The notes beneath the pieces were generated by a model. The model was not told the DNA's origin. It did no database searches and saw only the letters and a list, made by a program, of their open reading frames with translations. A DNA stretch of 64,000 nt from Syntrophaceae bacterium UBA4810. GTDB taxonomy: Bacteria; Desulfobacterota; Syntrophia; Syntrophales; Smithellaceae. The stretch covers positions 1 through 64,000 of the forward strand of contig DHGA01000061.1 of assembly GCA_002402545.1 (NCBI GenBank). The letters are read 5' to 3'. Below are positions 40,623 through 49,978 of this stretch, one piece after another (position 1 is the stretch's first letter; each line of letters starts with the position of its first letter). Position numbers and translations under genes: made by a program.

Positions 40623-41543
40623 ATGGCCGCAAAAAAGAAAAATGACTTTTATCTTGCCGACTCAATAAACAATCTGATTGCCAGAGAAATACAGTCGGGC
40701 GATTTCACGTGCGACCTTCCATCGCACAAAGGAGACGCCGAGTGCCGCAATTTGTTTCTCAATATCTACGATGAAGCAATGATCCGCCGGAAGTTCGAGG
40801 AGATCGGTTTCGCCGCGCACCTGAAAAATAGAGGTTTTACAAAGCTGCAAATAGAAATTGACCGGGGCATGAATTCAGTTTCGAGCCTGAGATTATATAA
40901 CGGGCCTATTTCGCCGGATAACCGCCTGTTGGACACGCGTTTCAGCGAAACTATTTTTACTCCTTTCAGGGAGTTTTGTGAACTTGCCGGCGATAAAAAA
41001 GACCCCTGCAAGTTTCAGATGATTGTAATCGAGTGGCTCGAGGCGCTTGACCCAAAAGCCCACTTCACTGCTGAAAAACCCCAGCTTCCCGGCCAGAAAA
41101 AACCCGGACTGGGGGCGCTTGTCTATATCAAGAAATTTTTGGGTGTCGTGGGAAAAGATGTTTCCCGCGACGGGTTTCTGAAAATCGCCGACCATATTCA
41201 CACAGCTCTTATGTATTCAGATATCTTCATGTTCGTAAACCCAGCCCGCCAGGGATATCTCAGCGCGCTGCGGCGTGATATGGAAAAGTACAGTTTAAAC
41301 GATATCGCCTGGGGTTTTGTGACTGAAACAATCTGTGACCGCGAAACCGGCGCGCCGGAAAAATATATTCCTTCCGAGCAGGTTTTGCCGCTTTCCGACA
41401 GATTAATGGAGCATTTTACTTCACGCAAATACGCGGACGATGTGCGCGCAGTTTATGAAAACAAGGGGTTTCGGTTCGACATTGACCGCATGCTTTTGCT
41501 GAAAAAAGAATGGCTTGGCAAAAACAGGCCGGAAGACGCTTAA
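40623..41543 (+). CDS. Unknown protein downstream of the RiPP locus
   Basis: A 306-residue soluble protein I cannot place. It is rich in charged residues and predicted helical; segments such as RRKFEEIGFAAHLKNRGFTK and FRFDIDRMLLLKKEWLG show no known motif. ATG at 40623 avoids overlap with the previous gene; an earlier ATG at 40584 would overlap its end by 11 bases. No clear ribosome site for either. Convergent with the YhhN gene. Confidence 0.6.
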   Translation: MAAKKKNDFYLADSINNLIAREIQSGDFTCDLPSHKGDAECRNLFLNIYDEAMIRRKFEEIGFAAHLKNRGFTKLQIEIDRGMNSVSSLRLYNGPISPDNRLLDTRFSETIFTPFREFCELAGDKKDPCKFQMIVIEWLEALDPKAHFTAEKPQLPGQKKPGLGALVYIKKFLGVVGKDVSRDGFLKIADHIHTALMYSDIFMFVNPARQGYLSALRRDMEKYSLNDIAWGFVTETICDRETGAPEKYIPSEQVLPLSDRLMEHFTSRKYADDVRAVYENKGFRFDIDRMLLLKKEWLGKNRPEDA

Positions 41544-41602
41544 ACAGCCTGCTATTCAGCAAAAAACTTTTGTCGCCTATCACGCCACAAGAACTCAGGT
41601 AA

Positions 41603-42262
41603 TCATTTCGACCGCACAGAGAGCAGTATTCCAAAACTTAACAGAAAAAGACCTGTAAAGTAGACGGGAATGGTAAACAAAGGCGAGGGGTGTCCGTTAA
41701 AAACAAACTTGGCCAATGCCAGCAAAGCATCGGAAAGCATGAAAATAAATGCCCCGATAGCGGCGAGTGGACGAACATCAGCCACGATGGCAAGCATTGT
41801 CATAAGGGTAATAACAACAAGGTATAACATAACCGGCACAAGCAGCGAACCCAGTTTGGGAACAAGCACAAAAGCCATGGCCAGCGAAAAAAGCAACACG
41901 GGCATTATCCATATACGGCGGGGACTTTTTGGAACACGCCGCATCCAAAATAAAATAAGAAAGCCCGCATGACCCAAAAGAAACGCGGCAAGACCGGGAA
42001 CAAACAGGCGAACCCGATCTATGTCGAGAATCACGTCTCCGGCGCCACAAAACAGCGCGCCGGTTAACATCGCGATTTTCTGCGGAAGCGCCAACTGGCC
42101 GGTGACAAGTATTGCGACAGCCAGAATCAGCGCCGGAATCACCTTGATAACAAAGCTGGCCGTAAAGTCGGGTATAAATATTTTGACCAGCATGAAACTT
42201 ACGGCGGCCGCCACATAGACCACCATGAAGGGTATATAGGAAAATCCTTTTTCGCTTTTCAT
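41603..42262 (-). CDS. YhhN-family membrane protein (lysoplasmalogenase-like)
   Basis: A 219-residue protein with about eight hydrophobic segments. The pattern LTGALFCGAGDVILDIDRVRLFVPGLAAFLLGHAG and MLSDALLALAKF matches the YhhN/TMEM86 family, where two Asp residues (in GAGDVILD and MLSDALL) lie in the membrane core. Human members hydrolyse lysoplasmalogens; bacterial roles vary. An in-frame ATG 12 codons upstream is possible, but it overlaps the preceding terminator region. Confidence 0.78.
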   Translation of the reverse strand: MKSEKGFSYIPFMVVYVAAAVSFMLVKIFIPDFTASFVIKVIPALILAVAILVTGQLALPQKIAMLTGALFCGAGDVILDIDRVRLFVPGLAAFLLGHAGFLILFWMRRVPKSPRRIWIMPVLLFSLAMAFVLVPKLGSLLVPVMLYLVVITLMTMLAIVADVRPLAAIGAFIFMLSDALLALAKFVFNGHPSPLFTIPVYFTGLFLLSFGILLSVRSK

Positions 42263-42299
42263 GCGTTCATTAATAATTGGATATTCAGCGAAATGCAAG

Positions 42300-42333
42300 A
42301 AAAAAAAGCCCCGCCTCTGGAAGAGGCGGGGCT
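42300..42333 (-). terminator. Rho-independent terminator of the penicillin-acylase-like gene
   Basis: AGCCCCGCCTCT and AGAGGCGGGGCT pair perfectly around a three-base loop; on the minus strand a run of seven T follows. Confidence 0.88.
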
Positions 42334-42359
42334 CAAAACAACACCATGTTTACGACGTA

Positions 42360-44933
42360 TTACGGATTAAGGTACAGTTTATACTTGGCAACCGCCTCTA
42401 CTTTTTCACGGCTCCACAGCATGGGCTGGTATTCGACTTTAGCCCAGGGTACCATTTGATCCTCGTACCACTTGCTCCCCGGGTGGCCGCTGACGCCGGT
42501 CGAATTTATTTTCACGCTCTGGTCAAAATCGCCCAAGTCAACAATCATGCGCATGGAAGGTATCAGCCCTACACTGAAATTGCCCTTGCTCGCGTACCAG
42601 ATATTGTTGTTGACCGTTTCCGTGGAGCCGGATGTGGGCACAGGCCCCCTATTGACCAGCGCTTCAAGCGGTTTGACACGGCTGGCACCCAGCGGATTGC
42701 TGACGAACGTGGCGGTATGAAGCTTGCCCCAATTCCATTTATTGCGGTCATTGCCCTGAGCTAACTTTGCCGCCGCGTAAGCTTCGGCAAAAGATTTTAT
42801 CAGTGTCTCATCGCGTGTTTCTTTCCTGTCCGGTGTTGTGGGATCATCCCACCAAGGGTCGTTGGGATTCTTCAAAAGCAGGGTAATTGCCCACAATTCC
42901 TTATCAATGCCATCGGCCTTTCCTATGTCTCCTATTTTATTTTGAAAAGTGTTCTGCATTAATTTCATTATAAAATGATTGAACAACACGGCGTGCGGGC
43001 TGTCTTCTCCACAGATAGCATCCCACTTTATAAGCCAGTCGCGGGCATCGGTCAGTTCCGCGTCTTCAAACTTGAGTTTGGCCAGCGCGGGCATAATCTC
43101 CTTAGCCGGTATGCTCAAATTATCGCCTTGAATCGCCTGATAAGTGGCCACGCTGTGCGGCGCGAGTTGCTTCATTAAATCATATGTGCGCTGCGAACGG
43201 TAGCCGTAAACCCACTTGTTATATTTGGAACCGAAGTGAGCATTTACGTTTGGCCCCAGCTTGCTGTTGAGCATGGCAAAATAACGGGGAGGCGCTATTT
43301 CCTGATTCGAGGCCACGATGTATTTACGCGCCGGGTTATAGAGACGTGGCATCAGATCATAAGGGACATACCCCTTCCATGCGTATTTGTCTGTCCAGCC
43401 GGGCACGGGCACCTGGCCGGTGTGGTTTTGAGCACGAACGGGAATTTTCCCCGGCATCTGCACGCCGATGTTACCCTTCCGGTCGGCATAAACCAGGTTT
43501 TGTGAAGGGGTATCCCAATATTTAAGCGCCGCGATGAAGTCATTCCAGTTTCGGGCTCGGTTAAGCTTTAGGATGGCCAGCGTAATAGTGCTCGGCTCCA
43601 AGCCGGTCCAGCGCAGAGCCAGGGGGTCTTTGTTGTTAAATCCTGCCAGCTCGCCCGTCTTGGGATCAGCTCTGTTTTCATTAATGATTGGACCCAGGTG
43701 CGTGATTCTGACCTTGATGTTGATGGAAGGTTTTCCGTCGCCGAATCTGATCGTTTCTTCACGAATGGTCATATCACGCCATTTCCCGTTCCACTCATAT
43801 TGCAGCGGGTTGTCCGGATTGACTTTGATTTGATAAAGATCGTTCACATCAGGATAGACATTCGAGTTTCCCCAGGCGATGTCGTTATTATGACCCGCGA
43901 CCACACCGGGAGAAGGGGCAAAGGCAAAGCCGGTTACGTCAAAAGGCCGGCCGGTGCCGTCGTCCGGGCAATGCAGCGCGACTTCATACCAGATAGAGGG
44001 CTGCTGAATGCCCAGGTGAGGATCGTTAGCCAGAAGCGGCTTGCCTTGCTTTGTCATCGAGCCGGTCGCCACCCAGGAATTAGTGCCAATCCCTTCGGCC
44101 TGACCCATGATGTGGGAAAGATCACCGGCGGGCTGTTCATAGCTTTGCGTAACCTCGGCAATTATTTTTTCCCGCGGCTCAGGCGACAAAGCTAAAGAGG
44201 CGGGATACATTGCCTTAATATCCTCATCGAGTAAAGTGGTGGGTTTAAGCCCGAGCGGCCAAGCCGGTACCAGCCACTGTTCCGCCATTTTCGCGCCTAG
44301 CTTGACATAGAGCTTGGCGCGGATGATTTCCAAGTCGCGTGAAAGGCCCAGATCCCAGGCCATCAGCTTGGAGAAAACCAGCGTATCAAGCGGAGACCAT
44401 GGTTCCACCTTGAACTTGACTCCGGTAAGGCCAAGAATCGAATAGTTGACCGAAAGCTGCTGAGGGCTGCGGCCTGAAATATAAGCGTTAACGCCAGCAG
44501 CGAAAGCATCCAGGGCAGTGCGGTCTTGCGCGCTAAAACTGTTATATTCCTTTTCGGCTACTTTATACAGACCCAGTGACCTCAGGTAGATGTCGGAATT
44601 TACCAGCGCGGCTTTCCTGCCGGTGAGTTCCTCAATCCGCCCACCGCATGTTTTGCGGAAGAATTCCATCTGCCACCAGCGGTCCTGAGCCTGAACGTAA
44701 CCCTGGGCGAAGAAAAGGTCCTGCATGTTGTTCGCGTAGATATGTGGCTTGCCGCCGGAATCGCGTAAAATCTCCACGCGCTCCTTAAGCCCCGCCACCT
44801 TCAGTTCACCTTTAACCTGTGGCTGAGGGCGTATTTTGTAGTAAGCACAACCGCCTAGCATATTCACTAACATCAATGAGAATAAAGTAATTACTGCACC
44901 TTTAAAAATCGTGCCAAATTTTTCCCTTTCCAT
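42360..44933 (-). CDS. Penicillin-acylase-family lipoprotein (Ntn hydrolase)
   Basis: An 857-residue Ntn hydrolase. The N-terminus has a hydrophobic signal and a lipobox ending in Cys29 (LGGC), so the protein is anchored to the membrane on the outside. Autoprocessing should expose Ser286 in GIGTNSWVATG as nucleophile, giving an alpha subunit of about 255 residues and a large beta subunit. Later motifs include LLANDPHLGIQ and YVPYDLMPR. Relatives act on penicillin, N-acyl homoserine lactones or other acylated amines; substrate unknown. Confidence 0.88.
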   Translation of the reverse strand: MEREKFGTIFKGAVITLFSLMLVNMLGGCAYYKIRPQPQVKGELKVAGLKERVEILRDSGGKPHIYANNMQDLFFAQGYVQAQDRWWQMEFFRKTCGGRIEELTGRKAALVNSDIYLRSLGLYKVAEKEYNSFSAQDRTALDAFAAGVNAYISGRSPQQLSVNYSILGLTGVKFKVEPWSPLDTLVFSKLMAWDLGLSRDLEIIRAKLYVKLGAKMAEQWLVPAWPLGLKPTTLLDEDIKAMYPASLALSPEPREKIIAEVTQSYEQPAGDLSHIMGQAEGIGTNSWVATGSMTKQGKPLLANDPHLGIQQPSIWYEVALHCPDDGTGRPFDVTGFAFAPSPGVVAGHNNDIAWGNSNVYPDVNDLYQIKVNPDNPLQYEWNGKWRDMTIREETIRFGDGKPSINIKVRITHLGPIINENRADPKTGELAGFNNKDPLALRWTGLEPSTITLAILKLNRARNWNDFIAALKYWDTPSQNLVYADRKGNIGVQMPGKIPVRAQNHTGQVPVPGWTDKYAWKGYVPYDLMPRLYNPARKYIVASNQEIAPPRYFAMLNSKLGPNVNAHFGSKYNKWVYGYRSQRTYDLMKQLAPHSVATYQAIQGDNLSIPAKEIMPALAKLKFEDAELTDARDWLIKWDAICGEDSPHAVLFNHFIMKLMQNTFQNKIGDIGKADGIDKELWAITLLLKNPNDPWWDDPTTPDRKETRDETLIKSFAEAYAAAKLAQGNDRNKWNWGKLHTATFVSNPLGASRVKPLEALVNRGPVPTSGSTETVNNNIWYASKGNFSVGLIPSMRMIVDLGDFDQSVKINSTGVSGHPGSKWYEDQMVPWAKVEYQPMLWSREKVEAVAKYKLYLNP

Positions 44934-45165
44934 ACTTACATCCTTTCCGCGCCCGGATAAAAAACTACAGACGCATGAAACTTTATCATCTCTTAATTAT
45001 CAAAAGTCAATACCTAGCTTTTTAAATCATTTGTTATGAAGACTGCGGGTCATGATAAAAAAGATGTTGCTTTCAGCGTAAAAAACTTTAATAATCACAT
45101 CTACAGGGATCTTTCCGCTCAAAGAATTATTCAGACTTGTTGGTATATCACAAACTGGTAAAACC

Positions 45166-45193
45166 TTGACGTAAAGACACTTATCAATATACA
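45166..45193 (+). promoter_or_regulatory. Promoter of the XRE-cupin gene
   Basis: TTGACG (45166-45171) and TATACA (45188-45193), 16-base spacer. The predicted start falls within about 8 bases of the ATG, so the leader is very short. Confidence 0.5.
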
Positions 45194-45207
45194 TACGGTG
45201 AATCATT

Positions 45208-45756
45208 ATGGCAAAAGTCAAAGAAGTTAAAAAATCTTTCGGCCAGGGCATAAGAGCTTATCGCGAAGAAAGAAAGATGAGCATAAAAGACCTGGCGCAT
45301 GAAACCGGATATCCCGCAGACGTTCTGGAAAAAGTGGAAGCAGACAAGGTGACTCCGCCGGTGGCTCTTGTATTGCAGCTGAGTCGCGCGTTAAAGATTG
45401 ATGTGGAAGCGCTGGAAGACGAAAAAGGCAAAAAAACCGCGTCGCGCGTGAAAAGCCAGAAAAAACGCGCTGGTTCCTACGCCTACACTCAATTGACCAA
45501 AGCAGGTTCGGACAAGCACCTGGGCGCATACCGCGTAACCATTGAACCGAACACGGCCCATGAAGGGGTGGAATACCACCATGATGGTGAAGAATTCATT
45601 TATGTTTTAAAGGGCAGGCTTTCCATATCGGTGGGCAAAAATACCAGTGTATTGGAGCGGGGGGAATGCATTCATTTTAATTCGGCGCTTCATCACGCGC
45701 TCAGCAATCCTTCCGGCGAAAAAACAGAATTACTTGTGGTTTTATACATTCCCTGA
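45208..45756 (+). CDS. XRE-family regulator with C-terminal cupin
   Basis: A 182-residue transcription regulator: helix-turn-helix in MSIKDLAHETGYPADVLEKVE (about 24-44) and a cupin sensor domain with HHDGEEFIYVLKGRLSISVG and HFNSALHHALSNPS. Such proteins repress catabolic operons and release on small-molecule binding. It is followed after 11 bases by an acyl-CoA dehydrogenase gene, which it may regulate together with itself. Confidence 0.88.
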   Translation: MAKVKEVKKSFGQGIRAYREERKMSIKDLAHETGYPADVLEKVEADKVTPPVALVLQLSRALKIDVEALEDEKGKKTASRVKSQKKRAGSYAYTQLTKAGSDKHLGAYRVTIEPNTAHEGVEYHHDGEEFIYVLKGRLSISVGKNTSVLERGECIHFNSALHHALSNPSGEKTELLVVLYIP

Positions 45757-45767
45757 CGGCGGCATCT

Positions 45768-46907
45768 ATGGCTTTTGAAATCTCCAGCGAACAAGAAATG
45801 ATCAGGCTCATGGCGCGTGATTTTGCTAAAAAAGAGCTCGAACCTAAGGCGGCCGAATGGGACAGACACGGCATCTTTCCCCTGGAAGCAGTAAAAAAGA
45901 TGGGTGATGTTGGGCTGTTGGGAATGATGGTCCCGCCGGAGATGGGCGGCTCGGGCGCCGGCGCGGTTGCCTACTCGCTGGCCTTGCAGGAAATCGCCTA
46001 CGCCTGCGCATCAAGCGCCGTTACCATGTCGGTGGCCAATCTCTCCACGGAGCCACTGCTTAAATTCGGCACCAAAGAGCAAAAAGAAAAATGGCTGACC
46101 GGATTGGCGGCTGGTTCCCTTCTGGGGGCATTCGCCTTGACGGAGCCGGGTGCTGGTTCCGACCCCGGTTCGATGACAACTACGGCCGTGTTAAAAAAAG
46201 ATAAATACATACTAAATGGCTCAAAAGTATTTATCACGCACGGTCAACAAGCCGATTTAATTAATCTCATCGCCCGCACCGGTCAGGAAAAGGGAAGCCG
46301 GGGCCTTTCCGCTTTTCTCGTGGAAAAGGGAACGCCCGGTTTTAAGATAGGAACAAAAGAAGAAAAGCTGGGGCTGAGAGCGTCAAACACGGTAGAGCTT
46401 ATTTTTGAAGACTGTGAAATTCCCGCGGCAAATTTATTGGGCAATCCAGGCGAAGGATTCAAGGTGGCCATGCTCGCGCTGGACAGCGGACGAATCGGCA
46501 TCGCATCCCAGGCGGTGGGAATCGCCCGCGCCTGCCTGGACGAAGCGGTTTCCTACACAAAGGAACGGCGGCAGTTCGGAAAAACCATAAACTCTTTTCA
46601 GGCAATACAGTTCATGATCGCCGATGCCGCCACGCAGATTGAAGCCGCATCCTGGCTTACGCTGGCGGCCGCAGACCGTAAAGACAGAGGCGTGAAATTC
46701 ACTAAAGAAGCTTCCATGGCAAAGCTTTTCGCCTCGGAGGCGGCAAACGCGATTTCCTATATGGCGCTGCAGGTGCACGGCGGCTACGGATACACAAAGG
46801 ACTACAAAGTGGAGCGCCTGTTCCGTGACGCGAGGGCCACAACTATTTATGAAGGCACTTCAGAAATTCAGCGTATTGTCATCGCCAGAGAAATTATCAA
46901 GGAATAA
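45768..46907 (+). CDS. Acyl-CoA dehydrogenase
   Basis: A 379-residue FAD enzyme. It has AFALTEPGAGSDPGS (FAD/substrate loop), QVHGGYGYTKDYKVERL and the catalytic base region IYEGTSEIQRIVIARE (Glu). It oxidises a fatty or branched acyl-CoA and passes electrons to ETF. Downstream of a cupin regulator and close to an etf operon on the opposite strand. Acyl chain not predictable. Confidence 0.92.
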   Translation: MAFEISSEQEMIRLMARDFAKKELEPKAAEWDRHGIFPLEAVKKMGDVGLLGMMVPPEMGGSGAGAVAYSLALQEIAYACASSAVTMSVANLSTEPLLKFGTKEQKEKWLTGLAAGSLLGAFALTEPGAGSDPGSMTTTAVLKKDKYILNGSKVFITHGQQADLINLIARTGQEKGSRGLSAFLVEKGTPGFKIGTKEEKLGLRASNTVELIFEDCEIPAANLLGNPGEGFKVAMLALDSGRIGIASQAVGIARACLDEAVSYTKERRQFGKTINSFQAIQFMIADAATQIEAASWLTLAAADRKDRGVKFTKEASMAKLFASEAANAISYMALQVHGGYGYTKDYKVERLFRDARATTIYEGTSEIQRIVIAREIIKE

Positions 46908-46943
46908 ATTTTTCAGAAAAATCAAGAACGGCAGCAGGCGAAC

Positions 46944-47495
46944 ATGAAAATTTTAATATTAAACGGTAATCCATCCGAAAAAGGCAAAGAAATTGACGGA
47001 TACATTGAACGGCTGGCCGGCGGAATAAAAAATGCCGGACACACTGTTCAGGTCTTCACTTTGCGGGATATGAAAATCACTCCTTGTCTGGGCTGTTTCG
47101 ACTGTTGGGTTAAAACACCTGGTTTATGCAGCATCAAAGACGACGCTGTCGAAATAGCGAAGACATTCATCACGGCGGACCATGTAATCTTCTGTTCACC
47201 GCTGCTTATGGGTTTTGTGAGTTCTGTTTTGAAAAACGCGATGGACAGAAAGCTCCCTTTGATTCATCCCCATCTGGAAGAAATAGAAGGCGAGGTGCAC
47301 CATAAAAAGCGTTACGACAAATATCCGCTTCTTTCCTTCCTCCTGGAAAAAGAAGAAGGCACTGATGAAGAAGACCTGTCAATCGTCACGGATATTTTTC
47401 GGCGCGAGTCAATTAATTTGAGATCCGCGTTGGGCTTTGTCCACGTGACCGATACACCCGTCAAGGAGATGCTCAATGAACTTGGTATTCATTAA
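46944..47495 (+). CDS. NADPH-dependent FMN reductase / flavodoxin-fold protein
   Basis: A 183-residue flavodoxin-like protein of the FMN_red family. N-terminal ILNGNPSEKGKEIDGYIER is the FMN phosphate loop; DMKITPCLGCFDCWVKTPG has a Cys pair near the flavin site; AKTFITADHVIFCSPLLMGF follows. It overlaps the next gene by 20 bases. A possible iron-sulfur-flavoprotein-like redox role. Confidence 0.85.
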   Translation: MKILILNGNPSEKGKEIDGYIERLAGGIKNAGHTVQVFTLRDMKITPCLGCFDCWVKTPGLCSIKDDAVEIAKTFITADHVIFCSPLLMGFVSSVLKNAMDRKLPLIHPHLEEIEGEVHHKKRYDKYPLLSFLLEKEEGTDEEDLSIVTDIFRRESINLRSALGFVHVTDTPVKEMLNELGIH

Positions 47496-48132
47496 CGGTT
47501 CGCCGCGCACAACAAAAAGCAATACCGGAAAACTGATGGATCGTTTTCTCCGGGGTTTTCAGGAAACTGCCGGTAACACCTTTGATCAGGAATATTTGTT
47601 CAAGCACAGGAAATATTTCGGTCAGCTGGTGGAGAAATTCGCGGCGGCAGAAAACGTAATTATCGGCTTCCCTCTCTATGTGGACGCGATGCCGGGAAGT
47701 GTTAAGGAATTCATTGAAGCGCTGGAGCCTCTTACCGGTAGAAAAAATCTACCCGCACTGGGGTTCGTTGTTCAGTGCGGTTTCCCGGAAACTGCGCATC
47801 TGCGCTTTGTGGCCAGATATTGTGAAAAGCTTGCGCGCCGTCTCGGCTGTCAACCTCTGGGCAGCATTCTGAAAGGCGGCTGCGAGGGTCTTGATGTTCA
47901 GCCAGATTTTCTGAAGGCCAAATACTTTTCTTCCTTCTATGCCATCGGTGCCCATTTCGGCAAGACAGGCAATTTTGACGAAACCCTTCTTAAAAAACTA
48001 GCCCATCCGGAACACCTGAAAGCGGAAAACATGCTTCAGCTCATTCCGTTTATCAACCAGGGTTTATGGGACGCGCAGATGGAAAAAAACAACGTGCTGG
48101 ATAAGAGCTTTGACCGGCCTCTGCTGCCTTGA
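47476..48132 (+). CDS. NAD(P)H-dependent flavodoxin-fold oxidoreductase
   Basis: A 218-residue protein. The N-terminal FINGSPRTTKSNTGKLMDRF phosphate loop and VIIGFPLYVDAMPGSVKEF are typical of flavodoxin-like oxidoreductases. The start codon lies 20 bases inside the preceding related gene, suggesting tandem duplication of the fold and translational coupling. Acceptor unknown. Confidence 0.82.
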   Translation: MNLVFINGSPRTTKSNTGKLMDRFLRGFQETAGNTFDQEYLFKHRKYFGQLVEKFAAAENVIIGFPLYVDAMPGSVKEFIEALEPLTGRKNLPALGFVVQCGFPETAHLRFVARYCEKLARRLGCQPLGSILKGGCEGLDVQPDFLKAKYFSSFYAIGAHFGKTGNFDETLLKKLAHPEHLKAENMLQLIPFINQGLWDAQMEKNNVLDKSFDRPLLP

Positions 48133-48144
48133 AAATCAGGCTGG

Positions 48145-49146
48145 CTATTCCCGAATACGTTTTTTTAGTTCTTTAATCAGACTGTTGAGGACATCGCTCG
48201 CGTCAGCCACCATGGCAACATCGGCCATTTTCATCATCGTGGCCTGCGGGTTTTTATTGATGGCCACGATAAAATCCGCCTCGCCCAGTCCCGCCGTGTG
48301 CTGAATCGCGCCACTGATGCCGAAGGAAAAAAGAATTTTCGGTTTGATGTGCTTTCCCGCTTGGCCGACCAGTGCGTCATGATCCGCCCAGCCCGCGTAG
48401 ACAACAGGCCGCGTCGCACCGACGCCGCCGCCTAAAATTCTGGCCAGTTCATGAAGTTTGGCAAAATTATTTTTATTACCCATACCGCGGCCGCCGCAGA
48501 CAATCACCTGCGCGTTTTCAATGGAATGCTCTTTTTCCGCGCAACGTTCATACTCGATAAGCCGTACACGCGGTTCGGGCAAATCCTTTATCAATGGCAG
48601 TCGCTCCACCTGCGCTTTGCGGCTGTTGTCATGCGGGATTTCCTTAAACGTTCCGGGACGGACAGTCGCCATCTGCGGGCGGTGATATTCGGTGACGATT
48701 TCCGCCAGCATGTTGCCGCCGAAAGAAGGCGCGATCTGTACCAGCAGTCCCTCCGGGGAAATTTCCAAGCCGACGCAATCAGCCGACAAACCTGTTTTCA
48801 GGCGTTTGGCCAAACGCGGGGCGAATTCACGGCCGAAATCCGTCGCGCCGATTAAAATTATTTCCGGATCACGCTCGCGGGCCAGATTTTCCATAATCAC
48901 CAGATATTGCTCCGTGCTGTAACTTTTGAGCGCCGGGTCATCGATGGCCAGAATCCTGTCCGCGCCGTGCGCCGTGTATTCCATAATCCATTCGTTGATT
49001 TCATGGCCGAAGACCAGAGCGCACACTTCCGCGTTAATGGCTTTGGCCAAATCCATCGCTTTGGAAATAAGCTGCAGCGTTACACGGTTCTGATAATAAT
49101 TGCGGTAATCGCCGAAAACCCAGATGCTTTTCTTTTTATTTTCCAC
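48145..49146 (-). CDS. etfA: Electron transfer flavoprotein alpha subunit
   Basis: A 333-residue subunit. The C-terminal FAD-binding domain is unmistakable: VVCGGRGMGNKNNFAKLHEL-like start (residues about 218-237), GATRPVVYAGWADHDALVGQ, FSFGISGAIQHTAGL and INKNPQATMM. It takes electrons from the acyl-CoA dehydrogenase and passes them to the ETF-quinone acceptor. Start is uncertain: a GTG at 49146 or a TTG 21 bases earlier; both overlap etfB. Confidence 0.93.
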   Translation of the reverse strand: MENKKKSIWVFGDYRNYYQNRVTLQLISKAMDLAKAINAEVCALVFGHEINEWIMEYTAHGADRILAIDDPALKSYSTEQYLVIMENLARERDPEIILIGATDFGREFAPRLAKRLKTGLSADCVGLEISPEGLLVQIAPSFGGNMLAEIVTEYHRPQMATVRPGTFKEIPHDNSRKAQVERLPLIKDLPEPRVRLIEYERCAEKEHSIENAQVIVCGGRGMGNKNNFAKLHELARILGGGVGATRPVVYAGWADHDALVGQAGKHIKPKILFSFGISGAIQHTAGLGEADFIVAINKNPQATMMKMADVAMVADASDVLNSLIKELKKRIRE

Positions 49147-49972
49147 GCGTGCGTTCTTTCCCTTCAATCGATTTGCCGATTACCGTGCTGATTTTTCTTT
49201 CGTACTTATTGAGAAATTCATGGACCACATTTACCGCGACGCCGGTGAAAAACTCGTTTTCTTTTTGTGTCTTTCGCAAAAACACCCGGCGGACTTTCGT
49301 CCGCGAGCCTTCCTTCTGGACATCCGCGGCGACAATACCCAACGTGGCAGTATCCATAACTTTAATCTGGTTTTCGTCAAAGGCGCTTTGCAGTCCGCCC
49401 AAGCCCACGTAGCGCGGCAGATAATTTTCCATGGATACGGTCACGAGCGCGGGGCATTCCATTTCCATCGTTTCGCGGAAATTATCGACGATACGCCGCA
49501 CGCGCAGCGTCCTGCCGTTAACTTCAATTTTTTCCGCGTAAGCAACCGCGGGAAGATTCATTCTTTCCGCGAGCTGCGGCCCGACCTGCGCCGTTTCGCT
49601 GTCCGCGGTAAACGCGCCGCATAAAATCAGATCCGCCTTATCGCATTGTTTATTTATCGTCTGCGCGAGAATCCAGGATGTCGCGTAAGTGTCGGAGCCG
49701 GCCAAAATTTTATCACAGATTAAAATAGTGCTGTCCGCGCCCATCGCCAGCGCCTCATAAAGCACCTCTTTAGCCGCGGGAGGCCCCATCGTGATAACCG
49801 TAAGATGCGCGGAATGTTTTTCTTTTATTTGCAGCGCCGCTTCGAGGGCGTGCTTGCAGGCGGGATTCATCATTCCCGGCGCGAGATCACGCCTGAGTGT
49901 GCCGGTTTTTTCATCCCACGGAAGTTCCGTCACCATGGGAACCTGCTTTATGCAAACGACAAGTTTTAACAT
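49136..49972 (-). CDS. etfB: Electron transfer flavoprotein beta subunit
   Basis: A 278-residue subunit with AMGADSTILICDKILAGSDTYATS-type AMP/FAD-binding region and AVAYAEKIEVNGRTLRVRRI plus LPRYVGL, the recognition loop used by partner dehydrogenases. Lies directly after the acyl-CoA dehydrogenase gene (six bases) and overlaps etfA, so the three form one operon. Confidence 0.94.
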   Translation of the reverse strand: MLKLVVCIKQVPMVTELPWDEKTGTLRRDLAPGMMNPACKHALEAALQIKEKHSAHLTVITMGPPAAKEVLYEALAMGADSTILICDKILAGSDTYATSWILAQTINKQCDKADLILCGAFTADSETAQVGPQLAERMNLPAVAYAEKIEVNGRTLRVRRIVDNFRETMEMECPALVTVSMENYLPRYVGLGGLQSAFDENQIKVMDTATLGIVAADVQKEGSRTKVRRVFLRKTQKENEFFTGVAVNVVHEFLNKYERKISTVIGKSIEGKERTRGK

Positions 49973-49978
49973 GAAAAC

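Noticed and set aside
45027..45251. Minus-strand 74-codon ORF opposite the XRE-cupin promoter
   Set aside because: Overlaps the strong regulator gene and its promoter on the other strand; no ribosome site or motif.
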